Shown here piece by piece: positions 12,856 to 25,181 of a stretch of DNA of 64,000 nucleotides. The notes beneath the pieces are model-generated. The model was not told the origin of the DNA, ran no database searches, and worked only from the letters and a program-made list of their open reading frames with translations. This DNA comes from Cocos nucifera (taxonomy: Eukaryota > Streptophyta > Magnoliopsida > Arecales > Arecaceae): assembly GCA_006176705.1 (NCBI GenBank), contig QRFJ01002089.1, forward strand, positions 1 through 64,000, read 5' to 3'. The number at the start of each line of letters is the position of its first letter. Positions within the stretch are counted from its first letter, which is position 1. The position numbers were made by a program, and so were the translations under genes.

Positions 12856-13397
12856 TTTTTAACTGTTGGATATACTGATACAATAACTATTATAAAAAAA
12901 ATAAGGGAAAAGCAGGGCATGTTAAAAGTAGTGGTCTAGTCTGGTGTAACATACGCAAGAGCAGCATATGATGGCTTTGATTTTTTACTTCCTTTTCGTT
13001 TTAGAAAGTGCTAATAAAAAGGCAACCGGTGGTGTCCCGTCCATATGCATGGTTGGGAAGCTAATTAAGTTTCCTTTACACCTCTTCTTATATTTAATAT
13101 TTTATTTAAAAACTAAAAGGTGGATTAAGGGTCAAAATGTCATCATTCCCCTACCATCATGGATTCTTAGCGTTGAAAAGAAAGATCAACATCTAATAAC
13201 AAGAATCTGTTAAAATTATTAAAATAGTGAAAATTACATCAAACTCTAATTAAATTTGATTATTATTTTAATAAAAATTGATACCCAAGGACGTTATCAT
13301 GTTGGTTATATACATCCAATTTTTCGCTTCGATGGCCTTATACCATTTGAGCCCTCATAAGATTGAGGCCATACACAATTATTGTATTAAAAATATG
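12856..13397. other. AT-rich intergenic DNA
   Basis: About 540 bp rich in A and T without recognised genes. The last five bases before the Gypsy element (13398-13402, GATCC) are its left target duplication. Before the Gypsy insertion this DNA was continuous with 38216 onwards, that is, with the region 3' of the SAUR gene. Confidence 0.5.
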
Positions 13398-13402
13398 GAT
13401 CC

Positions 13403-14094
13403 TGTTGTGGATTGCTTACTCCTCGTCCTTAGCCATCATGTCATCACATCCTACCATTCTATAAAAAATTAAGAAAAATATCCAACATGAACTATAAAGA
13501 TAATTTCTTAGATCGTCCTAATTGATCTCATCTTTAGACGGCCTATTATAAGTCATACGTAGCCGACCAATCTTTGACGATCTAAAGCTAAAAGTTATCT
13601 CTGATCAATGAATTCCGATAATGAATGGCATATTATAGCTCATCCAATGATGAGCTATTCTCCTTTTGATGATCTATTATAGATCATCCATTGATGAGTT
13701 GTCTCCAATTTCACCAGACATGTCTTTCTTTCAGATTAGAAAAGTCTAAATAAGGAAGGAGTTCTCTATGATTTGATCTTCCAAAAAAGAAAATATATCT
13801 TTCGAATCAATCCAGTGCGACAAATTCGGAAGGTCATCAAAGTCCAAGATGAATATGATTTCAATTCTTTCTTTATAAATGAAGAGGCTTCGGGACCCTC
13901 AAGATATACATCCAACTTGATGCTCTTTTTTCTCATTATTCTCCATCTCCTAACTTGAGCGTCGGAGGATCTTCACTGAAGAATGTTTTGGTAAGGACTT
14001 TTTTGTGGGTGATTGGACAAAGCTCTAGTGATGGTTTCACCTCGGCCAGATACACCTCGATGGCCAACCTCAGGCGGAAAGATCAAGAGCAACA
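13403..14094 (+). repeat. 5' LTR of the TAT Gypsy element
   Basis: 692 bp, beginning TGTTGTGGATTGC and ending GAGCAACA. Collinear with the 3' LTR (37507-38210), with differences throughout, so the insertion is old. A TATA-like ctaaataagg lies near 13746. The flank to the left is the target duplication GATCC. Confidence 0.9.
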
Positions 14095-14095
14095 C

Positions 14096-14113
14096 TTGGT
14101 GCTAGAAAAAGGA
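14096..14113 (+). promoter_or_regulatory. Primer-binding site region of the TAT Gypsy element
   Basis: Directly after the 5' LTR the sequence reads TTGGTGCTAGAAAAAGG, close to the TTGGCGCTAGAAGGAGG-type primer sites known for RIRE2-like TAT elements. The equivalent place in the second Gypsy fragment (40970-40988) reads attgacgctagagaaaggg. Confidence 0.7.
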
Positions 14114-14179
14114 TGCTCAATTGATTTCAAGATCCAATTTCGAAAGGAGAAAGCTCATCACTACATACTATGAAAATAC

Positions 14180-15690
14180 GAAGGAGAGCATAAAATGCAT
14201 CCCAACATTCAAGCAAACGACAGACCAACAACATCTACCCGACCAATGCACCACCGCCACTGATCTAGGAGAATCCTCCACCGCTAGCATCAGCAATCTC
14301 CTAAGAATAGTACAATACTCTCATCCAATAGGTACAGGCACTTTTGGCTACTGTAAAAGGAATACAAAAAAATAGCGAACCTCGTCTGGCCGATGAAAAT
14401 TCAGAACCAACTTGAGAAAGATTGGCAGATCGACATCTCTAAAGCCCAAGGACAAGAGCTAGTCATCATAGCCAACCTACTAGTTCTTTTCGCCGTAGAC
14501 TTGGGCGATCACCTACTTAAATTTGTAGAAGGGATTCTACTTCGGATCATGTTTCTTCTCGACACCATCCTATATGAGAGGATGATGTAGAAAAAGGCTC
14601 TGAAAAATGCAACAACAGATAGATGCGCTACAGGCACCGAGGCAGCCAGAGGATGACCAAAGATTCAATATCAACCCTCCATCCACATAGAACATCATGA
14701 ACGAGTCTCTGCCACCTCGATTTAAGATGCCTCAAATGGAGCCCTACGATAGAACTGCTGATCCTATAGATCATTTGGATAATTTTTAGACTCTCATGCT
14801 CCTATAAGAAGCTAGTGATGCAATCTTCTACCGAGCCTTCTCTTTTACTCTAAGGAAGGTGGCTCGTTATTGGTATTCAAACTTACAGCCAAGCTTCGTA
14901 GATTCCTTCTATTAATTGAGCCATCTATTTGTCGCTCACTTTGTCAGCAGCCATCAACAACGTTGCAACTTAGACTTCCTCTTGAGCATTAACAAAGGGA
15001 GAATGAGCCTCTTCAAAAGTACATCAACTGCTTTAATGCAGTTATTTTGAAGGTTCAAAATTTAGATCAGTCCATAGCGATGACAACATTGAAGGTCGGG
15101 CTTCTTCGGAATGATTTTTTTTTCCTCCCTTAATCTAAACTACCCAAAGGACTTCACCAAAATATTGAAGTAGGTAGAGAGTTATGCCCAAGTCGAGGAA
15201 GCCTGGGACAAGCATGAAGGCAACCTTGGCAGCAGATCACAGCCAACCTTAAAGTAGGAGAAAATGAAAGATTATCAGCATATGCAGCATCAATGCAAGA
15301 AACCATAACCTCATCGCTCATGGACTCCACCTTGAGGAAACCGACCTAAATCTCCTACAGCACCTCACCAATCAAGAATTCTACCTCGAAGGTTTCATTA
15401 CTTCACCCCCCTCAATACCTCTCAAACTCATATTTTAATGAAAATTGAGCACCAGGAAGAACTTCCTCGATCGAAGAAACTGATAGCTTCAGCACAAATA
15501 AGAAATCTGAGTAAATACTATAGATACCATTGTGATCATGGGCATGACACTGAGAAATATTGGCAGCTAAGAGAGGAGATAGAAGAACTGATTAGATGGG
15601 TATGTCTTCAGTGCTACATCAATGAACAGCAAATCTCGATCGATCTTTGCAATGAATGTCCTCGATAGGAAGCCCCATGAAGAGATCAAC
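14180..15690 (+). pseudogene. TAT Gypsy gag (broken)
   Basis: Translated in pieces, this region gives the Gypsy gag signature: a KMPQMEPYDRTADPIDHL-like block near 14724-14780, a Retrotrans_gag-like stretch (RKVARYWYSNLQP) near 14850-14890, and a knuckle region YRYHCDHGHDTEKYW near 15520-15565, where TAT gags have CxYHxxxGHxTExC. Several cysteines of the knuckle are lost and stops interrupt the frame. Gag would form the particle that carries element RNA. The reading-frame breaks make function impossible in this copy. Confidence 0.75.
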
Positions 15691-15767
15691 CAATAGCAGG
15701 GGAAATCAGAATGATCACTAGGGGGCACTCCAACTATGGTACTTTATAATCGAGCTAATCTATCGAG

Positions 15768-16121
15768 GTGGGGCCAAAGAAGAGGAAGGTCGGCAATGAA
15801 ATTTCTTTTTTTAATGATGATTTGCATGGAATAAATCATCCACAAGATGACCTTATAGTCATTTCTTTAAATATTTCTAATTATAATGTACATCGAGTCC
15901 TAGTCAATAATAGAAGCTTAGTAGATATTTTATTTTATGATGCCTTTGTTTGGATGAATTTGAGTTCTGAGTCCTTGGTAAAGAAAAATACACCCATGGT
16001 CAGATTTTTCGGCAGCACGGTACCCATGGAAGAAACTATCTCTCTAACTACTATAGTCGGACAAGCTCCAAAGCAAACTATTATTATAATAAATTACTTT
16101 GTAGTAGCCGTTTGCCTATGA
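15768..16121 (+). pseudogene. TAT Gypsy aspartic protease region (broken)
   Basis: The frame of 117 residues contains NDDLHGINHPQDD and VHRVLVNNRSLVDILFYDAF. In TAT proteases the second block carries the catalytic Asp in a VDNGSSADIL-like motif. Here Asp is replaced by Asn and the following Gly-Ser pair is changed, so the active site is gone. The protease would cut the Gag-Pol polyprotein. RT sequence follows in a shifted frame. Confidence 0.75.
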
Positions 16122-16143
16122 GACAATTTTAGGTTGGCCTAGA

Positions 16144-16985
16144 TTGAATATGCTCCGAGCTATAGTGTCAACCTATCACTTAAAGGTAAAATTTTTGATG
16201 CCACATGGAGTTGGTGAACTCCGAGGAAATCAACCACTGGCAAAGGAGTGTTATATGGTGACTCTACATGGAGCAATGTCCGAAAAGCAACTAATGAATG
16301 AACTAGATGTGCGAGATGAGCTAACCGAACAAAGAGGCCACCCAATACCAGAGCTAATCTCGATGCCAATCAATGAAGACCCAAATAAAGTGGTAAAGAT
16401 CGGCTCAAATTTGTGTGAAGAGGATCATCAACACCTCATCTCATTCCTTCGAGCTAAGGTTGATATATTTACTTAGTCAGTATCCAATATGCCTGGCATC
16501 AATCCGGAGGTCATAGTTTACCAACTTAATGTGGACCTAAAATAACGCCTAGTAAGATAGAATAACCATAGCTTTGCTCCTAAATGACAAAAGACCATAC
16601 AGGAAGAGGTTGACAAACTTTTAAAAGCTAAATTTAATCGAAAAGTTTACTACCCAGAGTGGCTAGCTATATCATCCTCATCAAAAAAACAAGCAAAAAA
16701 TGACATGCATGCATCAATTATAGCAATCTTAACAAAGCATACCCGAAAGATAACTATCCTCTATCCTAGATTGATCAGTTGGTACATGCAACCTCAAGAC
16801 ATCAACTTCTATATTTTATGGATGCATTCTCCAAATACAATCAAATTCAGATGATGATCAAGAATGAGGAGAAAACATCTTTTATAACTGATCAAGATTT
16901 TTTTTATTACAAGATCATGCCATTCGGCTTGAAAAATATAAGTGCAACATATCAACGACTTATGAACAAACTCTTCAAAGAATAG
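16144..16985 (+). pseudogene. TAT Gypsy reverse transcriptase, first part
   Basis: Two open stretches (16144-16476 and 16779-16985) belong to protease-RT linker and RT fingers/palm. Recognisable blocks are a YPEWLA-like tract near 16655, MDAFSKYNQI near 16818 (first catalytic Asp block) and MPFGLKNISATYQRL near 16915-16962. The sequence is cut at 16987 by a solo LTR and resumes at 17888. Stops and frameshifts are present. RT copies element RNA into DNA. Confidence 0.85.
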
Positions 16986-16987
16986 AT

Positions 16988-17887
16988 TGTTGGGGTATCA
17001 GCTACTCTGATACCACTTGTTAAGAATCTAGTATCAAATTATTATGATAAAAAATAAAAATAAAATAAAAAAATAATCAAATATATGGATCAGTCCAAAT
17101 GCTCGTCTTCAAGAGCATGCAAAGCTCCACTATGAAAGAAAAAAATAGGGACAAGAGAAAAACATCCACTTTCAACTCACCATACATAAATTTCTCTCAA
17201 CTAGAAGCTATCCTCATAAAAGCTCTCTCTGAATCCTAAGGAGGCCCTTAAAAGCTACAAAATGTTCTGACCTCATAGCCTCCTCGTCGGATGCTATGCA
17301 CCTGTTATTGTTCTCTGTCGTGAGCTACACGTACTCGATGCTTTGTCAAGCTATTCTCGATGGCTACTTGAGTCTCTTTATATACCTCTCACATCATACG
17401 TGCCACCCTCCTACTCTACAGCACCTCAGTCCTTTAAATAGGATAAAAATTCTCTTCTCAGTAGTTTATAGAAGTCCTAATATGACTCATTTTTCTAATA
17501 TGAGTCGAACATGATTTTGATAGAGTCTTAGAATATTTTTTAACCTTCAGATCATGACCGTAACCCTCCATGGCCGCTGGATCCTATGGTCCATGCACAA
17601 CTTTCGTAGACCCCTTGGATTAATCACAATCTAAGTTCAAATAGAAAATCATGTCCTGTTCTGTTCATCTCCATTGAGCCGACTCTATCAAAGATCGAGT
17701 TGGCTCAATTGCGTCTCATCCGAACTCCTATTTTTTGTTTGCTTGAAAGGATCTGCTCGGCTGTGGTTTGAGCCAGCTCGATCTCAGTCTGAGTTGACTC
17801 GATTCCGTATCCAAACCAGCTCGACTACTTGCTGATACTGATTTTTTTCTACTATGGATCAAATTCGAGGTATCAAATTCTAATACA
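16988..17887 (-). repeat. Solo LTR in the RT of the TAT element
   Basis: About 900 bp running from tgttgggg to taataca, which splits the RT between the KE-Q-ID and RNMEVFVDD segments. The best target duplication is imperfect (AGATT left, AAATC right). Its content resembles the LTRs of the element at 24159-27910: TGTTGG start, a ctgatacca tract near the left edge and the tracts gagccagctcgatctcag and gtctgagttgactcg. By that comparison it is minus-oriented. There is no internal region, so solo LTR is the best reading. Boundaries are good to a few bases. Confidence 0.65.
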
Positions 17888-18639
17888 AATCAATAGAAAT
17901 ATGGAGGTATTTGTGGATGACATACTCATCAAAAGTAGAGCTGTCGAATGTCATATTACCGACCTATAAGAGACGTTCTCGATGCTGCAGTGCTTTCGAA
18001 TGAAGTTTTATCCAGATAAATGTACATTTGGGGTCACCTCTGATAAATTTCATGACTTCATGGTGTCATGCGGGGGATCGTGGCCAATCCTAAAAAAAGT
18101 TGAGCTCTTTAAGAGATGAAATCTCCGAGGATGATCAAAGAGATATAGCATCTCACTAGGAGAATCACAGCTCTGAATAGGTTTCTCTTAAGGTTGGTAG
18201 AGAAGAGTCTTCCATTTTTCAAAGCCCTTAAGCAACCAAAAAATTTTTAATGGTCGGATAAATGCCAGGTCGCCTTTGACGAATTAAAGAAATACCTCGG
18301 CTCTCCTCTCCTTTTGAGCAAACCTAAGCTTGGAGAAGTATTGTATTTATATCTAGTCATCTCTTCTTCAGTGATCAATTTAGTTCTCATCCGATAGGAA
18401 GCCAGAGTGCAAATGCTGATCTATTATGTTAGCCGCGTGCTCCATGATGCCGAGACTAGATATATGAAGATAGAAAAAGTTGCCAATGCTTTTGTAATAT
18501 CCTCTAAGAAGCTATGTCTGTATTTTCAAGCATATACTATTACTATCCTCATTGATCAACCAATTAGGCCAGTGCTTCATTAGCCAGACACTTCAAAATG
18601 ATTGGCTAAATAGGCTATTGAGTTGGGAGAATTCGACAT
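17888..18639 (+). pseudogene. TAT Gypsy RT (second part) and RNase H
   Basis: The sequence resumes with NRNMEVFVDDILIKS, containing the FVDD catalytic box near 17905-17920, then a CxxRxxKxxPDKCTFGV-type block. From about 18240 the RT-connected RNase H follows: QVAFDELKKYL, then YYVSRVLHDAETRYMKIEK near 18423-18480, and GEFDIK at the right edge. Frameshifts and stops break it. It joins exactly to 21126 when the solo LTR at 18645-21125 is removed. Confidence 0.85.
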
Positions 18640-18644
18640 CAAGT

Positions 18645-21125
18645 TGAAGGAACCAGATCTAGGGTTTTACATGTATATCTTAAAAATTTTTTAAGATCTT
18701 GCAGCAGAAGACTTAAATAAATTAAATATTTATTTAAATAAATATATAAATATCTAGATCTCAGATCTATTACATGATCAAGATATGATATTAAATCAAA
18801 AATTAAAATCAAATAAGAAAGTAAAAGATTGATCAAATAAACCTAGATCTATACTGCATCAAATGTAGGTATGAAGTTAATAGATCAGATCTATTATCTG
18901 AGCAAGTTAGATATTTTAACTTGCTGATCTAGGCTTGAGGATGAAGTCATGAGCCGCACATGCATCCAGCCATTAGGAGTCATCCACATGAGCCTATGAT
19001 CTCTAATCTGAAGTCCGATGCAGAAAATCAACACAGCATGCTAGTACTATATTGATCCTTCTTTGATGGTCAATCCGATGCTCCTTTCTTCAAAATTTGG
19101 ATTCTCTAAAATATGAGAAAGAAGATGAGATTTTACTGATTTGAGACTCTCTCAGAAAAAACTCAAAAAAAAAAGGAGAGATTGAAAATAAAATAGCCCC
19201 AGAAGAAGACCCTCTTCTTCTTCTCTTTTCTCTCACCTAGACACCTAGTTTGGTGCTTATGGAACCCCCATGCCCAAGGACCATCTTCCTCTAATTTTTT
19301 CACACCCTAAACCTCTTCAAAACTCTATATTCCATAAAAAAATTAAAATAAAACTCATCCAATAAATAGAGAAAAAGAAGAATCCAAGTTAGATCAAAAT
19401 CCTAGACTAAGAATATCCAAATATGGAAAGTTGTTGGGGCGCCCAAGGTTGGGCGCCTCCTCCACAATTATTGGCATGGACCAGCAAGGGAAGATACACA
19501 AAAAGGAAGATTATTTTATAAAATAAGAGAAGAATTAATTAAAAGAAGGGGCGGCATTCAAGGAAAGGTATTTTGGTCAACAAGGATTCTATCTCATAGA
19601 ATCCTAAGCAAAACTAACTCCTTTTTTGACTGGGTCTTCCAACAAATTTTCTTATGAGAAAAGGAGGAGAGAAAGAGGGCATGAGAAGCCATGGGAGTGA
19701 AGAATTTTTACGTAAGAAATAAAACAAAAAGGGCATGGGGTGTGAGGATTAAGTGGCGCAAGTGATAGGGAGTCCTAGTCACACTAGGACTCCTATTTTG
19801 ACTTGGTCAAACATGATCTTTTAACCAAATAAAATTAAGATTAAACTAACCTAATTAAATAAGATCCTAACCCATTTAGGAACTTAACTAAATTAGATTT
19901 AATTTTGATGTATTTTCTAATTAAATTAGAAAATTGGGTTAATCCAAATCCTAGTTAGACTAGGACTAGTTCTTTCTTATACTTGGCTTATCCAATAAAT
20001 CAATTGAACTTGATACAATCAAGTTCAAACCAAATTAATTAAATTATATTTAATTAGACTTAATCTCAGCCTATTGGCTTAATCAAATTAAGTCAATTAG
20101 CAATTTAATTGGTAATCGATCCTCCTACAATACTTATATTAGGTTAAACATCAATCGTATTGATTGTTTAACCCTAGAACGATTCTTAATCATTGATCAA
20201 CCATCCGATCAAATCATAAGCTCTAATATGTGTGATCTCATAGATTCGAATCTAAATCGATAGTATGAAAATAAATTTTTATACTAATCAAAATGACCAT
20301 CTAGCAATGATACCCGATGGTCGGATAGGTCGAAGATGTAGAACACCATCCTTAGAACCCATGCGGATATAGTTTTTATATAATTTATTTTTTTGACCAT
20401 AATACTCGTAGGACACCTCAAAGTTCAACTATCAACTCTGATGAGATTGTCCATATTGTATGTCAAAATATCAAATCCATCTGATGGATTTTTCTGATCA
20501 AGATTTTGCTATATTGAAATATAGTAATATATTCTTCTCCAACTCTTGGAGTGGTCAATTCCATCTTGATCACACTCCAATTTTGTAAGTACTTGACTAT
20601 GTCCAGAAGCCTTCCATTGCTGAATTAAAAATTTAGTTAGTCCAGTATCAAAGTACAGTGAGTTGCTTGCAAGTCACTGAGGTGATATCAGGTCTAAGGG
20701 ATACTTATACCTATATCCCATCAGAGATATTCTCGATAACAGAATACTTTGGAGTTGGTCATGTTCAATGATGATGTATCCATACATCTTATCTGTATGC
20801 CATACTAGTATCTCCACACTCTTTGATTAATAGGACAACCAACCTATATGGTATATAGCGATCTATGCTCGATAGATGTTGTCGTCCTAATTAACAGTCT
20901 ATCATTTGGTCATGAATAAATTTAAGGACTAATCGATAAATTCTTTTTTTATCAAAACTAAACAATCCTAAGAACTTCATCACAATAATGGAGTTCATTA
21001 GAAGATGTAAACTTATGATAAAAAAGATGCCAAAATATTTTTGTTAATTAATAAATCAATTATAATTACCAAATAGCTCAACCATTAACAGGCTGATGAT
21101 TGACTTTGGGACATAATTTCCAACA
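18645..21125 (-). repeat. Solo Copia-type LTR in the RNase H of the TAT element
   Basis: 2481 bp, on the minus strand from TGTTGGAAATTATGTCCC (21125) to ..GGTTCCTTCA (18645). The five bases on each side are CAAGT (18640-18644 and 21126-21130), an exact target duplication, and removal restores EFDIK-YLPRPSIKAQ across the junction. Its head resembles Angela/BARE-type Copia LTRs but differs from the TGTTAGATATATG family elsewhere in the window, so it is another Copia family. No internal sequence remains. Confidence 0.9.
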
Positions 21126-21130
21126 CAAGT

Positions 21131-21570
21131 ACCTACCAAGACCATCCATCAAAGCTCAGGTGTTGGCTAATTTCATCTTGGAGTGCATAATTCTGGATGA
21201 GGAACTGAATACGAAAGTAGCTCCTATGACTGACGAGTGATGGATTCTCCATGTTGATGGATCTTTGAACACCACGGGCCCAGGAGCTGGATTGATCTTG
21301 ACTAGTCTAGACGGAGTGGTAGTGGAGTATGTCTTGTGTTTTGACTTTCTGGCTTCCAACAATGAAGCTGAATATGAAGCACTCATAATGGATCTGAGAA
21401 TGGCTAAAGAAATGAAAGTTCAGCATCTCAGAGTTCATAGTATCTCACAGCTCATTGTTGGCCAACTCCAAGGAGAATATGAAGCACGAGAGCTGAACAT
21501 GATAAAATACCTACAAAAAGTGAAGGATTTAACTTTTAATTTTGCCACTATGAATATTCAGTAAGTATCG
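21131..21570 (+). pseudogene. TAT Gypsy second (archaeal-like) RNase H domain
   Basis: Open stretch 21265-21564 preceded by a continuous but stop-containing piece. Motifs in order: HVDGSLNTTGPGAGLIL (first Asp), SNNEAEYEALI (Glu) and VGQLQGEYEARE. This order is typical of the extra RNase H domain that marks TAT elements. Read with the preceding connected RNase H, it supports TAT membership. It would remove RNA from RNA-DNA hybrids; here it is inactive for lack of an intact polyprotein. Confidence 0.85.
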
Positions 21571-22890
21571 AGGACAGAGAATGTACGAGCTAACCTACTT
21601 TCGAAACTTGCTACACTTGATGTAGCCAATCTAAAAAGAAGCTCGTATCTTAAAGTTTTGAGAAGCCGAGCATCAAGATGAGGCTAAGAGATGGAGTACT
21701 ATCTATTGATCGAGATGAGGCTAAGAGATTAAGGCACCTTGCTCCATAATACCTGCTCTATGATGGAAAACTGTATAAAAGATCTTTTACTTTACCTCTG
21801 CTTAAGTATCTTCATCCCTCAAAAGTCAATTATGCTCTACATGAAGTTCACGAGGGGATCTATGGCAATCTCCTAAGGGGCAAGGCCCTTGCTCATAAGG
21901 TACTACGATAAGGATATTTTTGGCCAACCATGCAGAAAGATGCCACTAATTTAGTAAACAAATGTAACCAATACCAAGGAACCTCCAACATTTAGCACCA
22001 ACCTTCAACCTCATTGGCCCCGATCACCACACATTGGCCTTTTACTCAATGGAGAATGGACATCCTTAGATCATTTCTCATTGCAATAGCATAGAAGAAG
22101 TTTTTACTTATCACAATCGACAATTTTACCAAGTGGGTAGAGGTGGAGCCACTAGCAACCATTACAAAAGTCAAAGTCCATGACTTTATCTGAAAGTCGA
22201 TCATCTGTCGGTTTACTCTACCATGAGCTATCATCACCGACAATGGGCTATGGTTTGATAATCTGAGGCTTACAAGGTTCTACAATGACTTCAAGATTTC
22301 ATATAGATTAACATCGGTAGGTCATCCTCATAGCAATGGTGAAGCCAAAGTGATGAATAGAACTCTATTGCAGGGTTTAAAAGCTCATCTTGGTCAAGCC
22401 AAAAGACCGTGGGTCGAAGAACTATATAATGACCTTTGGATGTACCATACAATCCAATGAGTTATGACTGAAGAAACATCCTTTATGCTGGCCTTTGAAA
22501 TTGAAGCTGTAATTCCTCTGAAGATAGGTCTACACACACTTTGAGTGAAAGAATTTGATGAAGATAGCAATTCCTTCGGGATGAGGGCAAACTTGGATTT
22601 ACTGGAGAAAACTCGAGAATGAGCTCAGATTCGAATGGCTAATTATCAATAGAGAGTAGCTCAATATTATAATTTTTGAGTTAAAGAAAAATCATTCCTC
22701 GCTGAATAATTAGTTCTTCATCGAGCATAAGTTTCTCACCCAATCGAGTGAACGAAATTATCTCTGAACTGGGAGGGTCCATATTAAGTAGCAGAAATAG
22801 TTTGGTCAGGAGTCTATCGCCTTTGTCAATTAGATAGAACACCGATTCTAAGAACATGGAATGCCGACAACTTGCGTAGATACTATCCTT
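21571..22890 (+). pseudogene. TAT Gypsy integrase (broken)
   Basis: The zinc-binding HHCC region lies near 21840-21990. The core shows LLITIDNFTKWVEVEP (first Asp) near 22105-22150, AIITDNGLWF (second Asp) near 22225-22255 and SNGEAKVMNRTLLQGLK (catalytic Glu) near 22333-22385. A C-terminal block with WEGPY and the end WNADNLRRYYP reaches 22890. Several in-frame stops (for example in the MYHTIQ region) disable it. Integrase would insert the DNA copy into the genome. Confidence 0.85.
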
Positions 22891-22986
22891 AAGTAGTAAT
22901 CTCCCTATTTTTGTTTCTTCATTGATAATAAAAAGCTTTTTCTTTTGTCACACAATTATGCCTTTTTGAATTCTTCATCACGTGTT

Positions 22987-23690
22987 TCTCAACCATGATC
23001 AAGGAACGGAATGTGTCTCCATGCAGATCTTCTTTGCATGTTTCTCGATCATAGTCGAGGAATGGAATGCATCTCCATGTATATCTCCATCATGCATTTC
23101 TCGACCATGGTCAAGGGATGGAACGTGTCTCCATGTAGATCTCCATCGCATATTCTTCGACCATAGTTGAGGAATGAGATACATCTCGCTGCAGATCTCC
23201 CTTGCATGTTTCTTAACCATGGTTGAGGAATGGAATGCATCTCCATGCGGATCTCCATCATGCGTTCATCAGCCACGATCGAGGAATGAGACATGTCTCC
23301 ATGCGGATCTCCATCGCACATTCCTCGACCATAGCTGGGGAACGAGATGCATCTCCATACGGATCTCCATCGCACGTTTCTTGATCATGGTCGAGGAATG
23401 AAATACATCTCCATATGGATCTCCATCGTATATTCTTTGCCCATGATTGAGAAACGAAATGTGTCTCCATGTGGATCTTCATCGTGCATTCTTCGACCAT
23501 GGTCAAGAAACGAAATGCATCTCTAATGTGAATCTCCATCACGCGTTCCTCAGCCACGATCGAGGAATGGTATGCATCTCCATGTGAATCTTCATCGCAC
23601 ATTCCTTGGCCATGTCTGAGAAATGCTATTTGTCTTCATATGGGTCTCCATCACATTTTCCTCAGTCACGGCTAAAAATTGGTACACATC
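22987..23690 (+). repeat. 56-bp tandem array, about 12.5 copies
   Basis: Twelve units of 56 bp (one of 57) and a partial unit follow each other without spacers. A consensus unit is built around TCGACCATGGTCGAGGAATG, then RATGCATCTCCATG, then GATCTCCATC and a CG-containing end. Units differ from each other at many places, so the array is old. It lies between integrase and the antisense ORF of the TAT element, where members of this lineage often carry tandem repeats. Open frames on both strands here are a by-product of the repeat. Confidence 0.93.
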
Positions 23691-24158
23691 CCTAAATAAC
23701 CAATGCATACTCCTTGATTGTGACTGAAGAACAACCTATGAAAATATTTTTCCAAGCTAGTTCATTATTCAAGGAATCATTTCGATGTTCGATCGACCTG
23801 ATGTCTTTAATAGTAGATGATCTTCAAAACTTGATGAAAAAGAAAGTAATATTTCATTAATAGTAGATTTTTACAAATTAAGTTCGATCAAGTCGATATA
23901 AAATACTCAAAAATGACCCGACCTATCATAAGTTTGGGCATTCCCGAATTGAATTACAAAATCTAAGCTCCTCTAGGAGCCTGGGATTTACTGACCTCTG
24001 CATGGTCGGGAAGAACGATGACATTTGGAGGCAGAGCTAATGCAGCATCTTCGACCACTTGATCCTTGTAAGTAGGGCTAAAAAGGTCATCCATGCGAAT
24101 CTCCCCACCTCCGACCTTGCCAACTTCTTCCTCACCATCCGACTCTAAGAGACGAGAA

Positions 24159-25181
24159 TGTTGGAACAATCAGTACTGCTCTGATATTAATTATTGTGAT
24201 CCATGGTACCATTCTGATACCAAATATTAGTGCATCATCCTGGCATCACCTAGCTCTAGTACAATATTATGGAAATCCTTAATCTTTGGTGCGGACATGG
24301 AGAGACCTTTAATATTCTCTAAGACAGCATACCATAGATCCACCACCTAGATCTATGCTGGAGCACCTCCCTCCTAGAGCTTGAGGAAGGTGCCCCCTCT
24401 CTCTAGGACTTCTTTAAGAATCCTGAGGCAGCAACACTAGAGAGAAGAGAGATTGAGGAAGAAAAGATCTATATTCACTATACTAATAAAAATCCTAAAA
24501 CAACCTATATATTTATACATAGCCATTAGGTCAGACCAAAAAAACTTTTTTGGTTAACCTAATATATAAAAGTACTCACCGAGCCTATGTATACCCATGT
24601 CTTCCATGCTCTCATTTTCTGGATCTAAACCCGACCCATACATGAGTTAGCCTCCTTGAGACCTCTCAAACTAGACCTTAAGACTCCTAGGATAAGTTCC
24701 TATCCTAGCCCCAAACAAACTCTCTACGTAACTCTGCCCATGCATTGAGCCAGCTCAGTCTCAGCATTGAGCCAGCTAACCTGAGACTGAGTTGGCTCAA
24801 TTTCAGACTATGCCAACCTAGTTTGCATGTAGTGCCTGCAATCTCGAATGCGCACCTCTTTGTTTGGTCTATCCATTGAGACTTAGCCGATCCAGTTTCA
24901 GATAGAGCTGACTAACCTACAGAAAAGCCCCTTCTCTATAGTCTTCATTCCTCGATTTTGGTTTCTTACACTATCTTGTGTCCCAGATCTTCAAAGCACC
25001 AACCAAGTCTCTCATGATCTTCAACACCTAGACCTCAAGCTTGTGGAGGGCTAAACACTGCCTCCATCTTAGAATAACTCTTATCCTAGTCCTAGGACCA
25101 TACCTATCCTAGTCTCTCGGAGCAAACATCCTGACTCCTTCCATGGCCTCACAGGGCTTGGAAGCACCATCAATCCTTACA
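24159..25181 (-). repeat. 3' LTR of the non-autonomous element (left copy)
   Basis: 1023 bp, collinear with 26893-27910. It contains several tracts of the gagccagctcagtctcag type, also present in the solo LTR at 16988-17887, which ties the two to related families. Confidence 0.85.

Noticed and set aside
22982..23602. Several frames of 62-114 codons on both strands
   Set aside because: By-products of the 56-bp tandem array; no domain and high internal repetition.
22987..23690. CRISPR-like array
   Set aside because: Units are contiguous without unique spacers, and the context is a plant retrotransposon.
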